Source: Branchiostoma lanceolatum | Taxonomy: Eukaryota > Chordata > Leptocardii > Amphioxiformes > Branchiostomatidae | NCBI RefSeq assembly: GCF_035083965.1 | Contig: NC_089726.1 | Coordinates: 11,909,501 to 11,973,500 of the forward strand | Direction of reading: 5' to 3' | DNA length: 64,000 nt | Shown: positions 24,975-37,000 of the stretch, in pieces | How positions within the stretch are numbered: position 1 is the stretch's first letter | Layout: the number at the start of each line of letters is the position of its first letter | Made by a program: the position numbers and the translations under genes | Notes under the pieces: model-generated | What the model was told of the DNA's origin: nothing | The model's database searches: none | The model's input: the letters and a program-made list of their open reading frames with translations, nothing else

Positions 24975-26785
24975 TTACACCGTCTCTGGTCTTGGCTCTG
25001 ACTTCCCACATTTCCTGTAGAGAGCAAAACGTACAGGATGTAATGCATGTTAGAATATTAAGGGCGACTATGATCAGAAACATTCCGACAACGTTCAAAA
25101 ATCGTTAACAAGGCGCCACCTGGTAAAACGGATGAAAAGTACATTTGCCTACAGCGTTAGTATACTATAGTAGTATTACTAGTATGTAACATTGCATATA
25201 CCGCTTTCAGACATTAAAAACTGGTGAGCAGCAAACGCTAGCAAATGACTGTTCAAAGCCATCTGGTTACAGCTCAAGGAAACTAACTTAGACGAAAGCA
25301 GATTCCTTGCAAAGCCAAATGGCGTTACCTACAGACATACCGGCGCCTTTCCCTTCCCCTTCTGGCGATAGTAATGCGATATCTTTAAATTCCTTTTATC
25401 ATTCACTCCAAAACCAGCCACTGCACTGACTGCACTTTTTGTATTATCTACCACATTATTTAACACAAAAGCAGACTGACTGAAACGCCTACTTTCTGAG
25501 CGCAAAACACGCGTTCAATACATTAGACTGATCATGATGATAAATGTGCGTCTGCCTACCTGTAGACGATGTACCCCACTCCCATGGCCAGCAGTGCGAC
25601 CAGGACTCCGCCCAGAGCCGACATGATGATGTAATAGTCCCGTAACTCCTCCTGCATGGCTTGTATGGCCAGGATGTTTCCCCTCTGGCAACGTTCTCCC
25701 ATGTACTCCCACGTACAACTGTGGGTCAAGGACGACGTTTTGAATGTTAACGAGAACTTGGTAGACTCTGACTCACAAAACTAACACTGTCCATACTGAA
25801 CAAACAATATCCTAATAAATATGCTACAAAAATATGTATTCACCATCGCAATAAAATTGGTGGTACAGGGTGTATTTTTGCTAATAGTGATTGATACATT
25901 TTCAAAATATCATGACTTCTCATATTTGAAAGAATATTTTTGCGAAATTGACGAAAAAGATGAGTGCGAAAACTAGTGTAAGAAGGCGGTCTGAAATATG
26001 TATAATATAACGTTACTGTATGTATAACGATTGCAGCATTGCGATAAGAAATTGAACGGTCTCACTAGATGTGGTATACACTAGGGGTGGGTGCGGGCCA
26101 GGCGAGGCACGAAGTTCATTGGTAATTCACTACATAACGCAATGACATCATCGTTAATTCCTGGTTCTGAATATACTACTTTCGTCCTTCAATGGCAAAT
26201 CACACGCACTCGGGTGGCCGTCAACTTGACCTTCGCCTATCAGGCCTCCCTTTTCTTCGCGTTTTTCAAGGTCTGCAGGGGAAGTTCATCAATTCGACGC
26301 TTTGGATACACTATCAATCGCGAATAGAAAAGTTATTTGTACTATGAAGATCAGTAGTCCTGAAATTAAAGAGAATAGGAAAAACTTTCTTACGTGCATC
26401 TGGGTCTGGACAAGCCCGCGATTCTCTCACACTCTCCGCCGTTCAAACAGAAGCCGTCATACCTCGGACCGCACGGCACGCCCTGGGACGTCAGCTCCAG
26501 CGGTAACGGCTCTTCTGGGGAGAGAAGTGAAGATTAGATAAACGCTCTCTGTGTAAATGATGCTGAAATTACGAGAAAAATCCAATCAGGTTTTACAAAA
26601 TTCAACGCTCTCTTAATTTGAAATCTGCTAGTATTCGACGCTAAAGACATGCACTGGAGATGCGATTTTTAAGAAAAGAATGAACATTTGTGTGTAAACT
26701 TACCTTGTGAAAATGCCGGGATGGCAGACAGGCAGACAAGGCAGCAGAACTGCAAAAGGCGTCGTGCAAGCACAGAAGTTGTCAT
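24975..26785 (-). CDS. EGF-type membrane ligand 1 (ErbB-ligand-like, 133 aa)
   Basis: Four exons, 26785-26704, 26514-26394, 25718-25560 and 25014-24975, join in phases 1, 2 and 2 with GT-AG borders. Residues 1-27 are a signal peptide ending FSQ. A single EGF module spans Cys42-Cys78, with spacing 7, 5, 10, 1 and 8, the same as human EGF. The intron between Cys67 and Cys69 is where ErbB-ligand genes are split. Gly-Glu-Arg precedes the last cysteine; this Arg matches the receptor-binding Arg41 of EGF. Ile83/Leu84 lie at or next to the Leu47 position. A transmembrane helix covers residues 97-120. The 13-residue tail ends Pro-Glu-Thr-Val, recalling the C-terminal valine of proTGF-alpha. The expected role is a shed or juxtacrine ligand for an ErbB/EGFR-type receptor. 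The orthologue cannot be named from sequence alone. Confidence 0.85.
26395..26513 (-). other. EGF exon of ligand 1 (first four cysteines)
   Basis: This class 1-2 exon encodes the propeptide linker and Cys1-Cys4 of the EGF module. Exons of the same class and content occur in the other three EGF genes of the window, which supports their common origin. Confidence 0.7.
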
Positions 26786-26929
26786 CTTGCCTGGTATTAA
26801 CCGTCACTCGGAGGCGAAGGAGATTTTAGTAGCAAGTAAATTTTAGTGACAGGACAGGAAATATCTGACTAGCCTGGCTACTGTAGGGTTGCTTCGGCGA
26901 AGTACTGTTTGTTGTCAACTTTTCCTCCC

Positions 26930-26937
26930 TTATAAAC
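26930..26937 (-). promoter_or_regulatory. TATA-like element of EGF ligand 1
   Basis: The minus strand reads TTTATAAG about 145 bases upstream of the start codon at 26785. TATA-like motifs stand at a comparable distance before EGF genes 3 and 4. Confidence 0.4.
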
Positions 26938-27828
26938 CGTCCAAGAGTGTATCATCTTTTCAACGTGCGACATTCCTATGGATGTGATCATCAGAGTCTG
27001 TGAATAGAACGGTTCCGCCCCCTCCTCTTTGCGTCACAACACGGGACGTCCCACGTTCTGGGAACAAACAACGGAAATCCGGATCCTCCGACTAACCCCT
27101 GACTCTGTCCCGTATTTTCACCCCCCAGGCTTGTCTGTGTTCCTAGGGAAATGGTGTGAACCGGAGCCCCAACAAACCACCAAAGCCAGAGGTCAATCCT
27201 ACTCATGTAGTAACCCCAAGGATGCTCCATTGTGTGCAAGCAGTGCGAGAATAGGGGAGGAGGGGCGGTAAAAAAACCCACCCAGCACCTGAATTTCGCC
27301 GTAAACCGGAACGTACGCGTTCAGTCCTTTATTCTCTTTTCAATCTTTTCTAAGACAACATTTGCGTCACGTTTCCAATTCCTTGGCTGCACCTTTTCCC
27401 TCGTCTTTCTGGAAAACATTCCCTAGTCTTGGTGGTTACACCGACCTCCTGAAGACAGGAATGGGTCAGTGTTTGACGTACGTAGCTGTGACACGGTGTC
27501 TCTGGGACTTCCCGCCAAATGTTGGACACGTTCCATATGGGCAGTTCAACAGTTGAACCATTGTTTATACATATGACCCACTTTCACTGATATATGACTG
27601 TTACATGACGAAAAGTATGTATTTTAACATAAGATAAGGTTTACTTTTGAGGTTTTGGGTAAATAACCAAAGAACAGGCTGCATAAGGTATTGATGAACA
27701 CGACTTGAAATGTGCATGTTACGTAATCTTCTGGCATTCTATTCATATCGCTGAAACGAGTGAAAGACTCATTGATACATACACGTGATTTCTTTGCTTG
27801 CCAAAGTATGCATGGTCTATGCTAACTG

Positions 27829-27838
27829 CCATATATGG
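27829..27838. promoter_or_regulatory. Perfect CArG box (SRF-type site)
   Basis: CCATATATGG matches the serum response factor consensus on both strands. It lies between two divergent EGF genes, 1.0 kb from one start and 1.4 kb from the other. Function is inferred only from the motif. Confidence 0.3.
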
Positions 27839-29281
27839 CACTACGTATATATACAGAATATAAGAGTAATTCCTAGGTTATATTCGCCAAGTCATAGCTG
27901 TGCACTAATACGGTGTGTATTGTAATCAAAACAAAAATAACACTTAACTTGCGCACGTTCGTAAACAAGCGGATATGCATGTGGATTTAGGGCAGGAACC
28001 TTTAATTCAATATGACGTAAATCCAACAAATTCGACAAGAAAAGGGAAAGTCCCAGTCGAGAAAATTTCCTGTCAACTCACGATGTGTGAAAGTGACCAG
28101 AGAATCACAATTATACACGGGGGGTGGGGGGGGGGCAGCGCAGGTCGCATCTCTCACTCAATAAACAGTAGACAATAGTATCACTCTGACGTGTCAGATC
28201 AGTGCAAATCAGGAGATACGGTTCAAAGTTGACTATGAGTGGATGGCGCCTATGACGATAATGTAGCGCTCCCGCAGAGGTAGAGTCAGACCAATGTTGG
28301 CACGACTTCAGGAGTCGCGGTATCAAGTATGATGTAACTACATTTGTAGATGTCAGCTAATTACTCAATATCCGACTCACACTGTGACCACCGCAGCATT
28401 GGTCGATACAGAATTCCGATTTCAACGCCAGCATTCCTTTCAAAATGGAAAATATAATGTTGGAATATTTTGATATACATGTACAAAATGATTATCCGTG
28501 TGAAACTTTAATGAATTGTCATGTCACTTCCGTCCCAATTTCTGTGGACTAACAGCTAGACTCCGAGTGAGATATATACTTTGTTGTATCGTAATCTGGA
28601 TTAAGTCCCAAGAAACACAACATAGCACGAATTTGATGCATTCAAAACCTCTGCTTTCTGCTGACAAAACACACACTGGTACTACCAGTTAACTATTGTT
28701 GGTACAGTGCGAGTACGTCACGTGAGTTGTTTGATTCTTGAGGCCAATTGAGAGACTATCTGTGGTTTGCATCACGTGTGTCTATAGTATACGGGCATGT
28801 GGTCCTTTACAAATCAGTACTTTAAAGGGAATCGGAAAACTATCAAAATGAAATCTAAAAGTCCTAGTGCACTCGTGTGCGAAACAATCATGCCGATAGA
28901 GGAAGTGTAACTATTATGATTACATTCATTTCTTCATCTATCTTAAGTACAAAAAGGCAATGCCGTCAGTTTCGACAAGGAAATTCCATCAACGATATAA
29001 CACGATGAAACAGGGCAGGAAATGTTAAAAATCCACATAATGTGCAGTTTCTGAATTTTAGTCTCTCTTTCAAACCATCAGATATGGAAACATTTTAAAC
29101 GGTTCTGCAACTTTTATCTGCCGAGCGACGTTTACTTTTCGTTATCATGGTCTGTAAACCGCAAAGTAGCCCGAATGGCCGCAATTCCGCACAGGTAACA
29201 ACCCAGAACTTCCGAGAAGTCCGCGGTCCGACATCTTTACCACCAACACTACGTCCTGTAGCTTTCCAACCACCGAGAACC

Positions 29282-32200
29282 ATGTGGCCAATGTCTCAAC
29301 TTTTCTACCTTTGTGTCGCCGCATCGGTAGCGTTTTCGAGGAAACCTGTGCAAGTCAACGTTGTCGCAACAGAAGGTTTGTTACAACAAGTGTGTTATGA
29401 TATGTGGGTGGGCCGTAAGTGTGTTGAGCGTTAACTTATGGGAACAACATACGGTAACGTTCCCATGCCATATCTTAAAGAACACTAAATGTCGTACTGA
29501 AATCATAATTGGTTTTCAGACTATTGTTGAGGCAAGACAAGAAAAGAAACTGGGAGTAATGTTGAAGAAGCGTTTGTCTGTAGACATTCCCTTGTCATAT
29601 GTGTCTGTACTCTGCAGAGACGATGAATCGCGACAGAATGTTGATATTCTCGCCATACATGGCTAACTAACTAACTAGGTAAACAGTACGATTATAAATA
29701 CCGGTGACAAAACCACAAGACGGGGAGGCTCTGTGTACGTTCTAGACAAAAATAGATGCAACCTAACACAACCACACACCTTTTAACCAAAGCTCTTTAT
29801 ATTTCCATCTGGATCAAAACATTAATTTCTTCAGGCAATGCGATCATTGAAGAAATTACTACTGAAAACGCCACAACGCCAACAACGCCGACCTCTGGCC
29901 ATAGTCACTACGTCGAGTGTCCGCCCTCGTTCGATGGCTACTGTCTGCACGGCGGCACCTGTCTCTACCTGCCTGAACACCCGGACCCTCATCAGCGGCC
30001 ACTCTGCCGGTAAGAATGTCGTTCAGTTTTATTTCACGGTGTTGAACAGAAAGATGGGTATTTGTTTTTGATATCAACCGTAGTGCATGTGTTTATATAA
30101 GCCGTTCTGGTAAAATCGTCCGGAGAAAAGCCGAATTTGTGTGCAACCACAGAGGTGGAAAGTGTTTTGTTGGCACTACAATAGACCTCTTTCCAGTTAC
30201 GGCGGCCATTTTGAATTCCCAGGGGTCAGCTCGGGGTCATGCACCAAAACGAGGCAGTCCCTGACTCAGATCCTACTATAACCCTGGGTAATGCCAGTTA
30301 TACCATCTCCGGTTGTACATTTCGCCCCTCTAAGATGAAATAATCTAATATATGTGCCTTTCATATGTAGAAAATATTGTTGTGGACATTTTGACTTATT
30401 TTTGGCTAAATTTGTATTCGTTTTCCACAGTTTTTGATGGGTCACGTAAGGACAGTCTCTACCATGTATCCTCCTTCATATCTTAACTACATGTAGTAGG
30501 ATTAATACAAGACCTGGAAAGACTAGCTGCAGACTGGCATTCTTGTGGGTAAAAAATTAGAAGACAATAGGCAGTTGTTACGACAATTTCTAGATACCAA
30601 GATCCGGTCTGCACACTAAGCTCTATGGGGTCGACCGGTCCGGTCCAATGCAGAACTCACTTGAAGGCGGGGTAAATCACAGATGCGTCCCCATCACTAG
30701 TTGCCAGCGTAGTTAGTTTGGTAGAGACTGGGGTCAATCCCTGTCCCACTGGCGATAACATTTACGGGTATAGCGTTTCTTTGCCATGCCGATCTTAGCA
30801 TTGAGAAATCATCAAAATCACAGGATAGATCTGCTAAATTTCAGCCCACAATTATCTGGACTCAACTTGTGGAAGGGTATGCTACCAAAACTATCATTGG
30901 AGCAAACTGACATACAAATATACAAAGAACGCAACCAGTCTGTACCCCACCTTTCCCACTGCACTGAGTTCTGCATTGGACCCCAATCACCCCATACAGC
31001 TTTGTTTGCAGAACGGATCCTGGCATCTAGAAATTGTCGGAACAACTGCCTATTGTCTTCTAATTTTTTACCCACAAGGATGCCAGTCTGCAGCTAGTCT
31101 TTCCATGTCTTGTATTAAACCTACTAGTAAAAAGATATTAAGAAGGATATACAAATGTAGACACTGTCCTTAAGTTACCCATCAAAAACTGTGGAAAACG
31201 AATACAAATTTAGCCAAAAATAAGTCAAAATGTCCACAACAATATTTTCTACATATGAAAGGCACATATATTAGATTATTTCATCTTAGAGGGGCGAAAT
31301 GTACAACCGAAGATGGTATAACTGGCATTATACAGGGTTATAGTAGGATCTGAGTCAGGGACTGCCTCGTTTTGGTGCATGACCCCGAGCTGACCTCTGG
31401 GAATTCAAAATGGCCGCCGTAACTGGAAAGAGGTCTATTGTCTCCTCAACATTCGTCGACCTGGCCATGCTATTCTGTATGCCAGCTCGCGTGAATGATA
31501 GTCTATACATGTTACTTGTTTACTTACTTTGGCCCTTCGCCCCTGCCAGGGCATAGGCCACCGATGATGCTTCTCCACTGGACTCGTCGCTGGGCCTTCT
31601 TTTTCAAGTCCTGCCAGCTACTGCTGATACTCTTCATCTCGTCCTCCGTGTCTCTCCTCCAGCTGTTTCTAGGCCTCCCCCTCTTCCTTTTGCCCTGTGG
31701 GTTCCATGTCAGGGCCTGCTGGGTGACACTGGAGCTTGGTTTCCTAAGGGTATGGCCAATCCATGACCATTTCCTCCTAAGGATCTGGCCACTAACTGGT
31801 TCTTGTCCTGCCCTGTCCCACAACTCCTGATTACTGACCCTGTCCCACCACCTAATCTTGAAGATACGTCTCAGACAGGTGTTGATGAAAGTCTGTATCT
31901 TGTGCTGTGTGGCTTTAGTTGTTCTCCATGTCTCGGAACCATAGAGGAGGACTGACTTGATGTTGGAGTTGAAGATGCGGAGTTTGGTGGCTCTACGTAT
32001 CCCTCTAGAGGCCCAGACCTTCCTTAGCATGATGAACGCTGCCCTTGCTTTGCCTATCCTGGCTATTACGTCTCTGTCTGTGCCCCCTTGCCTATCTACC
32101 ACACTACCCAAGTACACAAAGGATGCTGTCTCCTTCACCTCTTCCCCTCCAAACATGACTGGTGTGTTGTTTGTCGTGTTGATCCTCATGAGTTCTGTCT

Positions 32201-33177
32201 TCTTGTAAAGTTGTTACTTGTAAAGTGATGATATTCTGACGGTATATATAATCAATCGAAAAGGAAGAGTCTTTATCAGAGAAAGGTGTACAAGCATCTA
32301 TAGAGTTGCAGGGTGACCATGTTTGAACTTGTGACTTAAGACAAAAGTTCGAACAAGCTTTACAGGGGAAAAACGGAAGTTTTGAAACGTGGCTAGGCTT
32401 ATGATCGGACAGTTACATGTATTTGAAAGCCGCACACCCATTGCGAAAGTGTGCTGAAGAGAGGATGTGAACAATAGATGTTGTGGACTGATTCTTCCGC
32501 CGGATTTTCGACGATTTCCCGACCGTTGAGGCAGAACACGTATTATGACTACATACTTCATACCCATCATCACTTCAACCAGAATCTAAGTGACCTTTCC
32601 ATCCTCACCACAGCTGTACCCCTGATTACGCGGGAAACCGTTGCCAAGTGGGTAATATCCTCTCCCGACGGGGCATGGCAGTAGGACCAGGTCCAACTAC
32701 TAACCATGTCGTCACGATCGCTGCGGTGTCCGGCGTGCTGTCTGTGGTGGTTTTGCTGGGGGCTGCCTACCTAGGCTGGAGGTGAGAGGCACAATTTTCT
32801 TCCCAAGCCTTGCTAGCTCGTCCATGATCTTTTCGCGGCGATAGAGCACAATAATATGCATGTTTGATAACAAATGCATGTCCAAAGGTAAAATGACCTA
32901 TAAGTCGAAATAGTACAATACAATGGTACGCAACAACTATCTCAATTTGAAGATGGGTCGCATGCTGTAGAAATTTTCTTAAACACTGCAGCTTACTTCA
33001 TGTGCTCCATATTAGCTATGTTGTTATTTCTCAAGGTCTCCTGCATAAGATCACACATACGTTGCTAACCGCTACATTTTCTCCAGGCTTTACCGTCGTA
33101 GAGCTGGTTACGACGTTCGGACCAATGGTGAGTCTGGTGACAAAGCCGGCTACGGGAGTACAGCAGCTCTGAATTGA
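29282..33177 (+). CDS. EGF-type membrane ligand 2 (ErbB-ligand-like, 175 aa)
   Basis: Exons 29282-29375, 29835-30009, 32614-32781 and 33087-33177 join in phases 1, 2 and 2. Residues 1-19 form a signal peptide. A Thr-rich linker precedes the EGF module at Cys60-Cys100, with spacing 7, 5, 14, 1 and 8. Its split between Cys89 and Cys91 by a phase-2 intron is the ErbB-ligand hallmark. DGYC matches human EGF around Tyr13. An Arg precedes the last cysteine, and QVGNIL follows it, so both major receptor-contact positions look preserved. A transmembrane helix covers about residues 121-145. The short tail starts LYRRR and ends TAALN. An AATAAA at 33248-33253 is 71 bases past the stop. Intron 2 is enlarged to 2.6 kb by two insertions (30178-31441 and 31520-32211). 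Confidence 0.88.
30178..31441. mobile_element. Long foldback element with about 0.5-kb inverted arms
   Basis: The arms at about 30178-30690 and 30930-31441 are reverse complements of each other with scattered differences. They include the termini ACAATAGACC/GGTCTATTGT and long shared blocks. The spacer is about 240 bases. The arms contain a short open stretch on the minus strand (31075-30818) with no recognised domain. It is probably a non-autonomous DNA transposon of the foldback type. I could not find a convincing target-site duplication, so the superfamily is open. Confidence 0.75.
31520..32211 (-). mobile_element. 5'-truncated LINE (RTE-like) C-terminal fragment
   Basis: The minus strand is open for about 221 codons. 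It encodes the part of a LINE protein after the reverse transcriptase core: FVYLGS, the LLYGSETW motif, a WIGH block and a basic GKRKRGRPRNSW stretch. The end reads WRSIIGGLCPGRGEGPK, then an AAGTAAGT-type tail. A perfect 10-bp direct repeat, TGTTACTTGT, flanks it at 31510-31519 and 32212-32221. These features indicate target-primed insertion with 5' truncation. The RTE-clade label is by resemblance. It is antisense to the host EGF gene, in intron 2. Confidence 0.8.
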
Positions 33178-33247
33178 CATAGAACGAGCCATCGGCGAGA
33201 ACAGCTGACGTGACTAATGGCATCAACAGCAACAACAATAGTCATAC

Positions 33248-33253
33248 AATAAA
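33248..33253 (+). terminator. Polyadenylation signal of EGF ligand 2
   Basis: AATAAA 71 bases after the stop codon at 33175-33177. Confidence 0.6.
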
Positions 33254-33555
33254 GCCTTACTGTGTCGGTTTGTGTATGGTCAGTTACCTGGGAAGTTATT
33301 GCAAATCACTCTTTACTTGCAGTAAGACGTAAGTAAAAGAACAAACGGAAATAAATTATCATATCTTTTATTAGAAAGTAATACGTGTAGTAAGCACTGT
33401 CATGATGACGTGACATGTGTCAGTAGAAAATAAAAATATATACTTCCAAATATATACAGATCAGTTCTCCGCATTCTCCGCCACATTTCGACTCTATATT
33501 TTACTACATATTTGGAACAAACAAATGTTCTACCATCAAAATTGTTATGTACATG

Positions 33556-33557
33556 TA

Positions 33558-33655
<98 letters not shown>
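33556..33655. repeat. (TG)n microsatellite
   Basis: About 100 bases of TG with single TATG and TTTG interruptions. Confidence 0.95.
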
Positions 33656-33666
33656 TACATGCATGT

Positions 33667-33672
33667 TTTATT
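33667..33672 (-). terminator. Possible polyadenylation signal of EGF ligand 3
   Basis: The minus strand reads AATAAA about 390 bases past the stop codon at 34063, just before the TG tract. Confidence 0.35.
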
Positions 33673-34062
33673 CAAGAAGAAAACCTCCTTATGTCTGGTA
33701 GACCACTATCTGTAAAATGATCTGAACGTCTCAACGTATCATCAAACGCAAGTTGCCATAGTATACATTAAGCATCAACACTCCGTATATACAAGATTTG
33801 TTAAGACATCTCAATTAGAATGTTAACAAATTGTGTCCGCCTATGGTCAAAGGACAGTATAAATTAAGGACGACAGTTGTAATTAAGTTGTAATGAAGCA
33901 GTTATGTAGAAAAGGTTGTCATTTGGTAATAATTTACAGTGTAACCCTAACCCTATGCCAGAAATTGATTAATGTACTGCTTTTGGTCCCTTCGTTACAT
34001 GTTTCTAACTACACTGATCCTAATAATTGCGCGGGGGGGGGGGGGTATGTTGCTCCAGTGAC

Positions 34063-37000
34063 CTATGGCTCCATAAGAGTTGCACTTGACCCCGCTTCTC
34101 TCATGTTCCTGGCATCCATGTTGGATTCTCGGTCGGGACGTGAGCGCCTGTAGATAAAGTAACATGTCAGAAACATAGTCGTACTCGTACGCTGTGACCA
34201 CAGGACAAACTGTTTCCTCACCATCATGATTTTCGATGTAATTCTTCCCAGTTTTTCTGTGTCAAAATCATGTATAAATTTGTATTACGTTATATTTAAC
34301 CTGTTGTCAGTGGGAATATATGCACATCTAGTCACATATCAATCATCAATGAAAATCGTTCGCAAAAAAATTACATATGTTACCTTGATATTTGGACAAG
34401 TCAGAACACAACATGCTGCAATTTGGTATGAATAAGTCTTCAAGTCATGTAAAGAGCGAGGTCAATAGTACAACTGCCGTAACACTGCCGTAATGGATAT
34501 CTTATCCGACACAACAAACACCGTTACCTGCAGAAGAACGCCGCGGCAGGTATCGCCACCAGGACCAACAGTCCCACCAGGGTGCCGATGACAACATAAC
34601 TGTTCAGTAAGGCCCGTTCCACGGAGTCTTTCCTGGAGAAGTCAGGGTCACTGTGCTGGCAGCGGGGGCCTCGTTTCCACGGGGGGCAACTGGAGACCAG
34701 GGAAATAACCCGGGAACCGTCTTAGATATATATGTGATAATATCTAAGGATACAAAATCTATGTAGATAATGTTCAATCAAGGCCATGTAAAGAGTAAAG
34801 ACTGATTTGACTTCAAGTTGCCACCAAATGTGCTTGTACGGTCTATACCTTGTGTCAAAGCTTGCTTACTATTTTACCTATCTAGTTGTCAATTTCACAG
34901 TAGGTTTATCGTGGTCGTCTTGTAAGACTTGGCTCAGGGAATCCCCACCCCACCATGTACATGCTGGGGTATATACGGTACCCGACAGTGTCAAATAGGC
35001 TTACCTGCAGCTTATCCTCTGTTTTGGGTCCGGATGTTCTCCAATATACTTGCACGTTCCCTCGTAACAGTAACCCTCAAACTCCGGGGGACATGTCTCG
35101 AAATGCCCGGTGGACGCAGTTGTCGACGTGACTTCCTCACCTAGTAATAGAAATAAAATGTAGGTCAAACAGGTGTACAGCATAGATAAAAATATACAAC
35201 AAGTAAAATAGCTGTTTTGTTTTTACACTGACAATGATTATGTAGATACAGAAAATGTCGCTGAATCTGAGAGGACAATATGTGATAACTTTCTTCTGCA
35301 AAACCATTAAACTAACCTGTACCGTTTGTAATCCTTTGGGGCGTTGATGTAGGATGGACCGTTAACGTCGGTGGTGTTGCTGTGGGCAGGGCAGAAAGTT
35401 CAAAGTATTTCAATGACAAAAGTCGTGACATGCTTAATATATAATGACAGAATGGGTGGGGGAGTGTCCATCTTATTACACGAGAGCATGCAATTCATAG
35501 AACGTAAAGATCTTGCTATACAAGCAGAAAATGGACAAATTGAATCAATGTTTATAGAAATCCCCGCATCTTCATTGACAACGGCAAAGAGCCTTATAAT
35601 AGGCTGCATTTATCGGCCCCCAAATTCGGATATAAAAACATTCATAAGTGACCTTACCCTGACCTTAGATGCTATCGATAAAGAAGGCAAAAACTGTTAT
35701 TTGATTGGCGATTTCAATCTTGATCTTCTAAAAAGTGAAAATCACTCATTAACTGCGGACTTCCTAAATACTTTGTATTCGTGTAGTTATTTTCCAACTA
35801 TCACTAAACCGTCAAGAATAACAAAAACCTCAGCGACATTGATAGATAACATATTGACGAATTCTTTAACGAGCCCATGCACATCAGGTCTCCTTGTTAC
35901 AGATATATCTGATCATCTTCCAATATTCCACATTATAGAACATGTATGTAATAAAAACAAGAAAATTGAATATGAAAAACGCAAGTGCAGGAAATTCAAT
36001 AGAAAAAATATTGATAGTTTTAAACATGTTTTATCCGAGGAAACTTGGGATTGTGTACAAAACAACACAAATGCAAATTCTGCTTATTGTGACTTCATGC
36101 AAATTTTTAATTCACACTTTGACACATGTTTCCCCCTATCAAACTCTACAGCAAAGCAAAATCTAGGCATCGACAAGCCTTGGTTTACTACAGGTCTCCG
36201 CAAGTCCTCTAAAATGAAAAATAGACTCTACAAGAAATATTTAAAAAATCCTACACCAACAAAACTGCATAGTTACAAATCGTACAGAAACAAATTCAAC
36301 AGGCTGATTCGTAATTGCAAAATGAAATATTACCAAGACCAATTTACAGCTGCATCCACTAACATACGAAAAACCTGGAAACTAATTAATGAAATTATGA
36401 ACAGGAAAAAGGCAACTAATATTCTTCCGAATAAATTTATTGATGGGGAATTGGAGGTATCTGATCCAAAAGCCATAGTAGACAAATTTAATGATTTTTT
36501 TGTAAACATTGGCCCCTCTCTTGCAAAAGAAATTGATGAAACAGATATTTTTCCTGAGTCATACCTTTTAAATTCGTACCCACCTATAAGCTCTTTTGAA
36601 GAACCCACCGCAACGGAAATCCATGATATAATTATGAATTTAAAAAACGCAGCTCCTGGCCAAGACGAAATAAGTGCCTTGCTGTTAAAACAAATTGTTC
36701 CCGAAATTCTAGAGCCAATAACACATGTTTTTAAGACTTCTCTGAGAAACGGAGAAGTGCCAGCAGACCTTAAAATAGCCAAAGTTATACCATTGTACAA
36801 AGCCGGAGATCCGTGTGTTTTCACCAATTATCGTCCAATATCAATCTTACCGGCCTTCTCAAAAATCTTGGAAAAATTAGTTTATAAACGGATTGTGAAT
36901 CACCTTGAAATCAATCATATATTATATGCGCATCAATATGGATTTCGAAAAAAATACTCGACATATATGGCACTCTTGCAACTTGTTGACAAAATCACCA

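Larger units (their letters stand above)
26786..29281. other. Divergent intergenic region between EGF genes 1 and 2
   Basis: About 2.5 kb separate the start codons of the minus-strand gene (26785) and the plus-strand gene (29282). It holds a TATA-like element at 26930, a perfect CArg-type CCATATATGG at 27829-27838 and a G-rich tract near 28120-28136. No further exon is visible. Confidence 0.5.
33178..34062. other. Convergent spacer between EGF genes 2 and 3
   Basis: The plus-strand gene ends at 33177 and the minus-strand gene at 34063, so the 3' ends face each other. The spacer holds the polyadenylation signals (33248-33253 plus, 33667-33672 minus), a (TG)n tract and a poly-G run at 34033-34045. 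Confidence 0.6.

Noticed and set aside
31524-31830. Plus-strand hydrophobic frame
   Set aside because: It is the antisense shadow of the RTE-like LINE fragment.
36330-36827. Minus-strand 165-codon frame
   Set aside because: It is the antisense shadow of the LINE reverse transcriptase frame.
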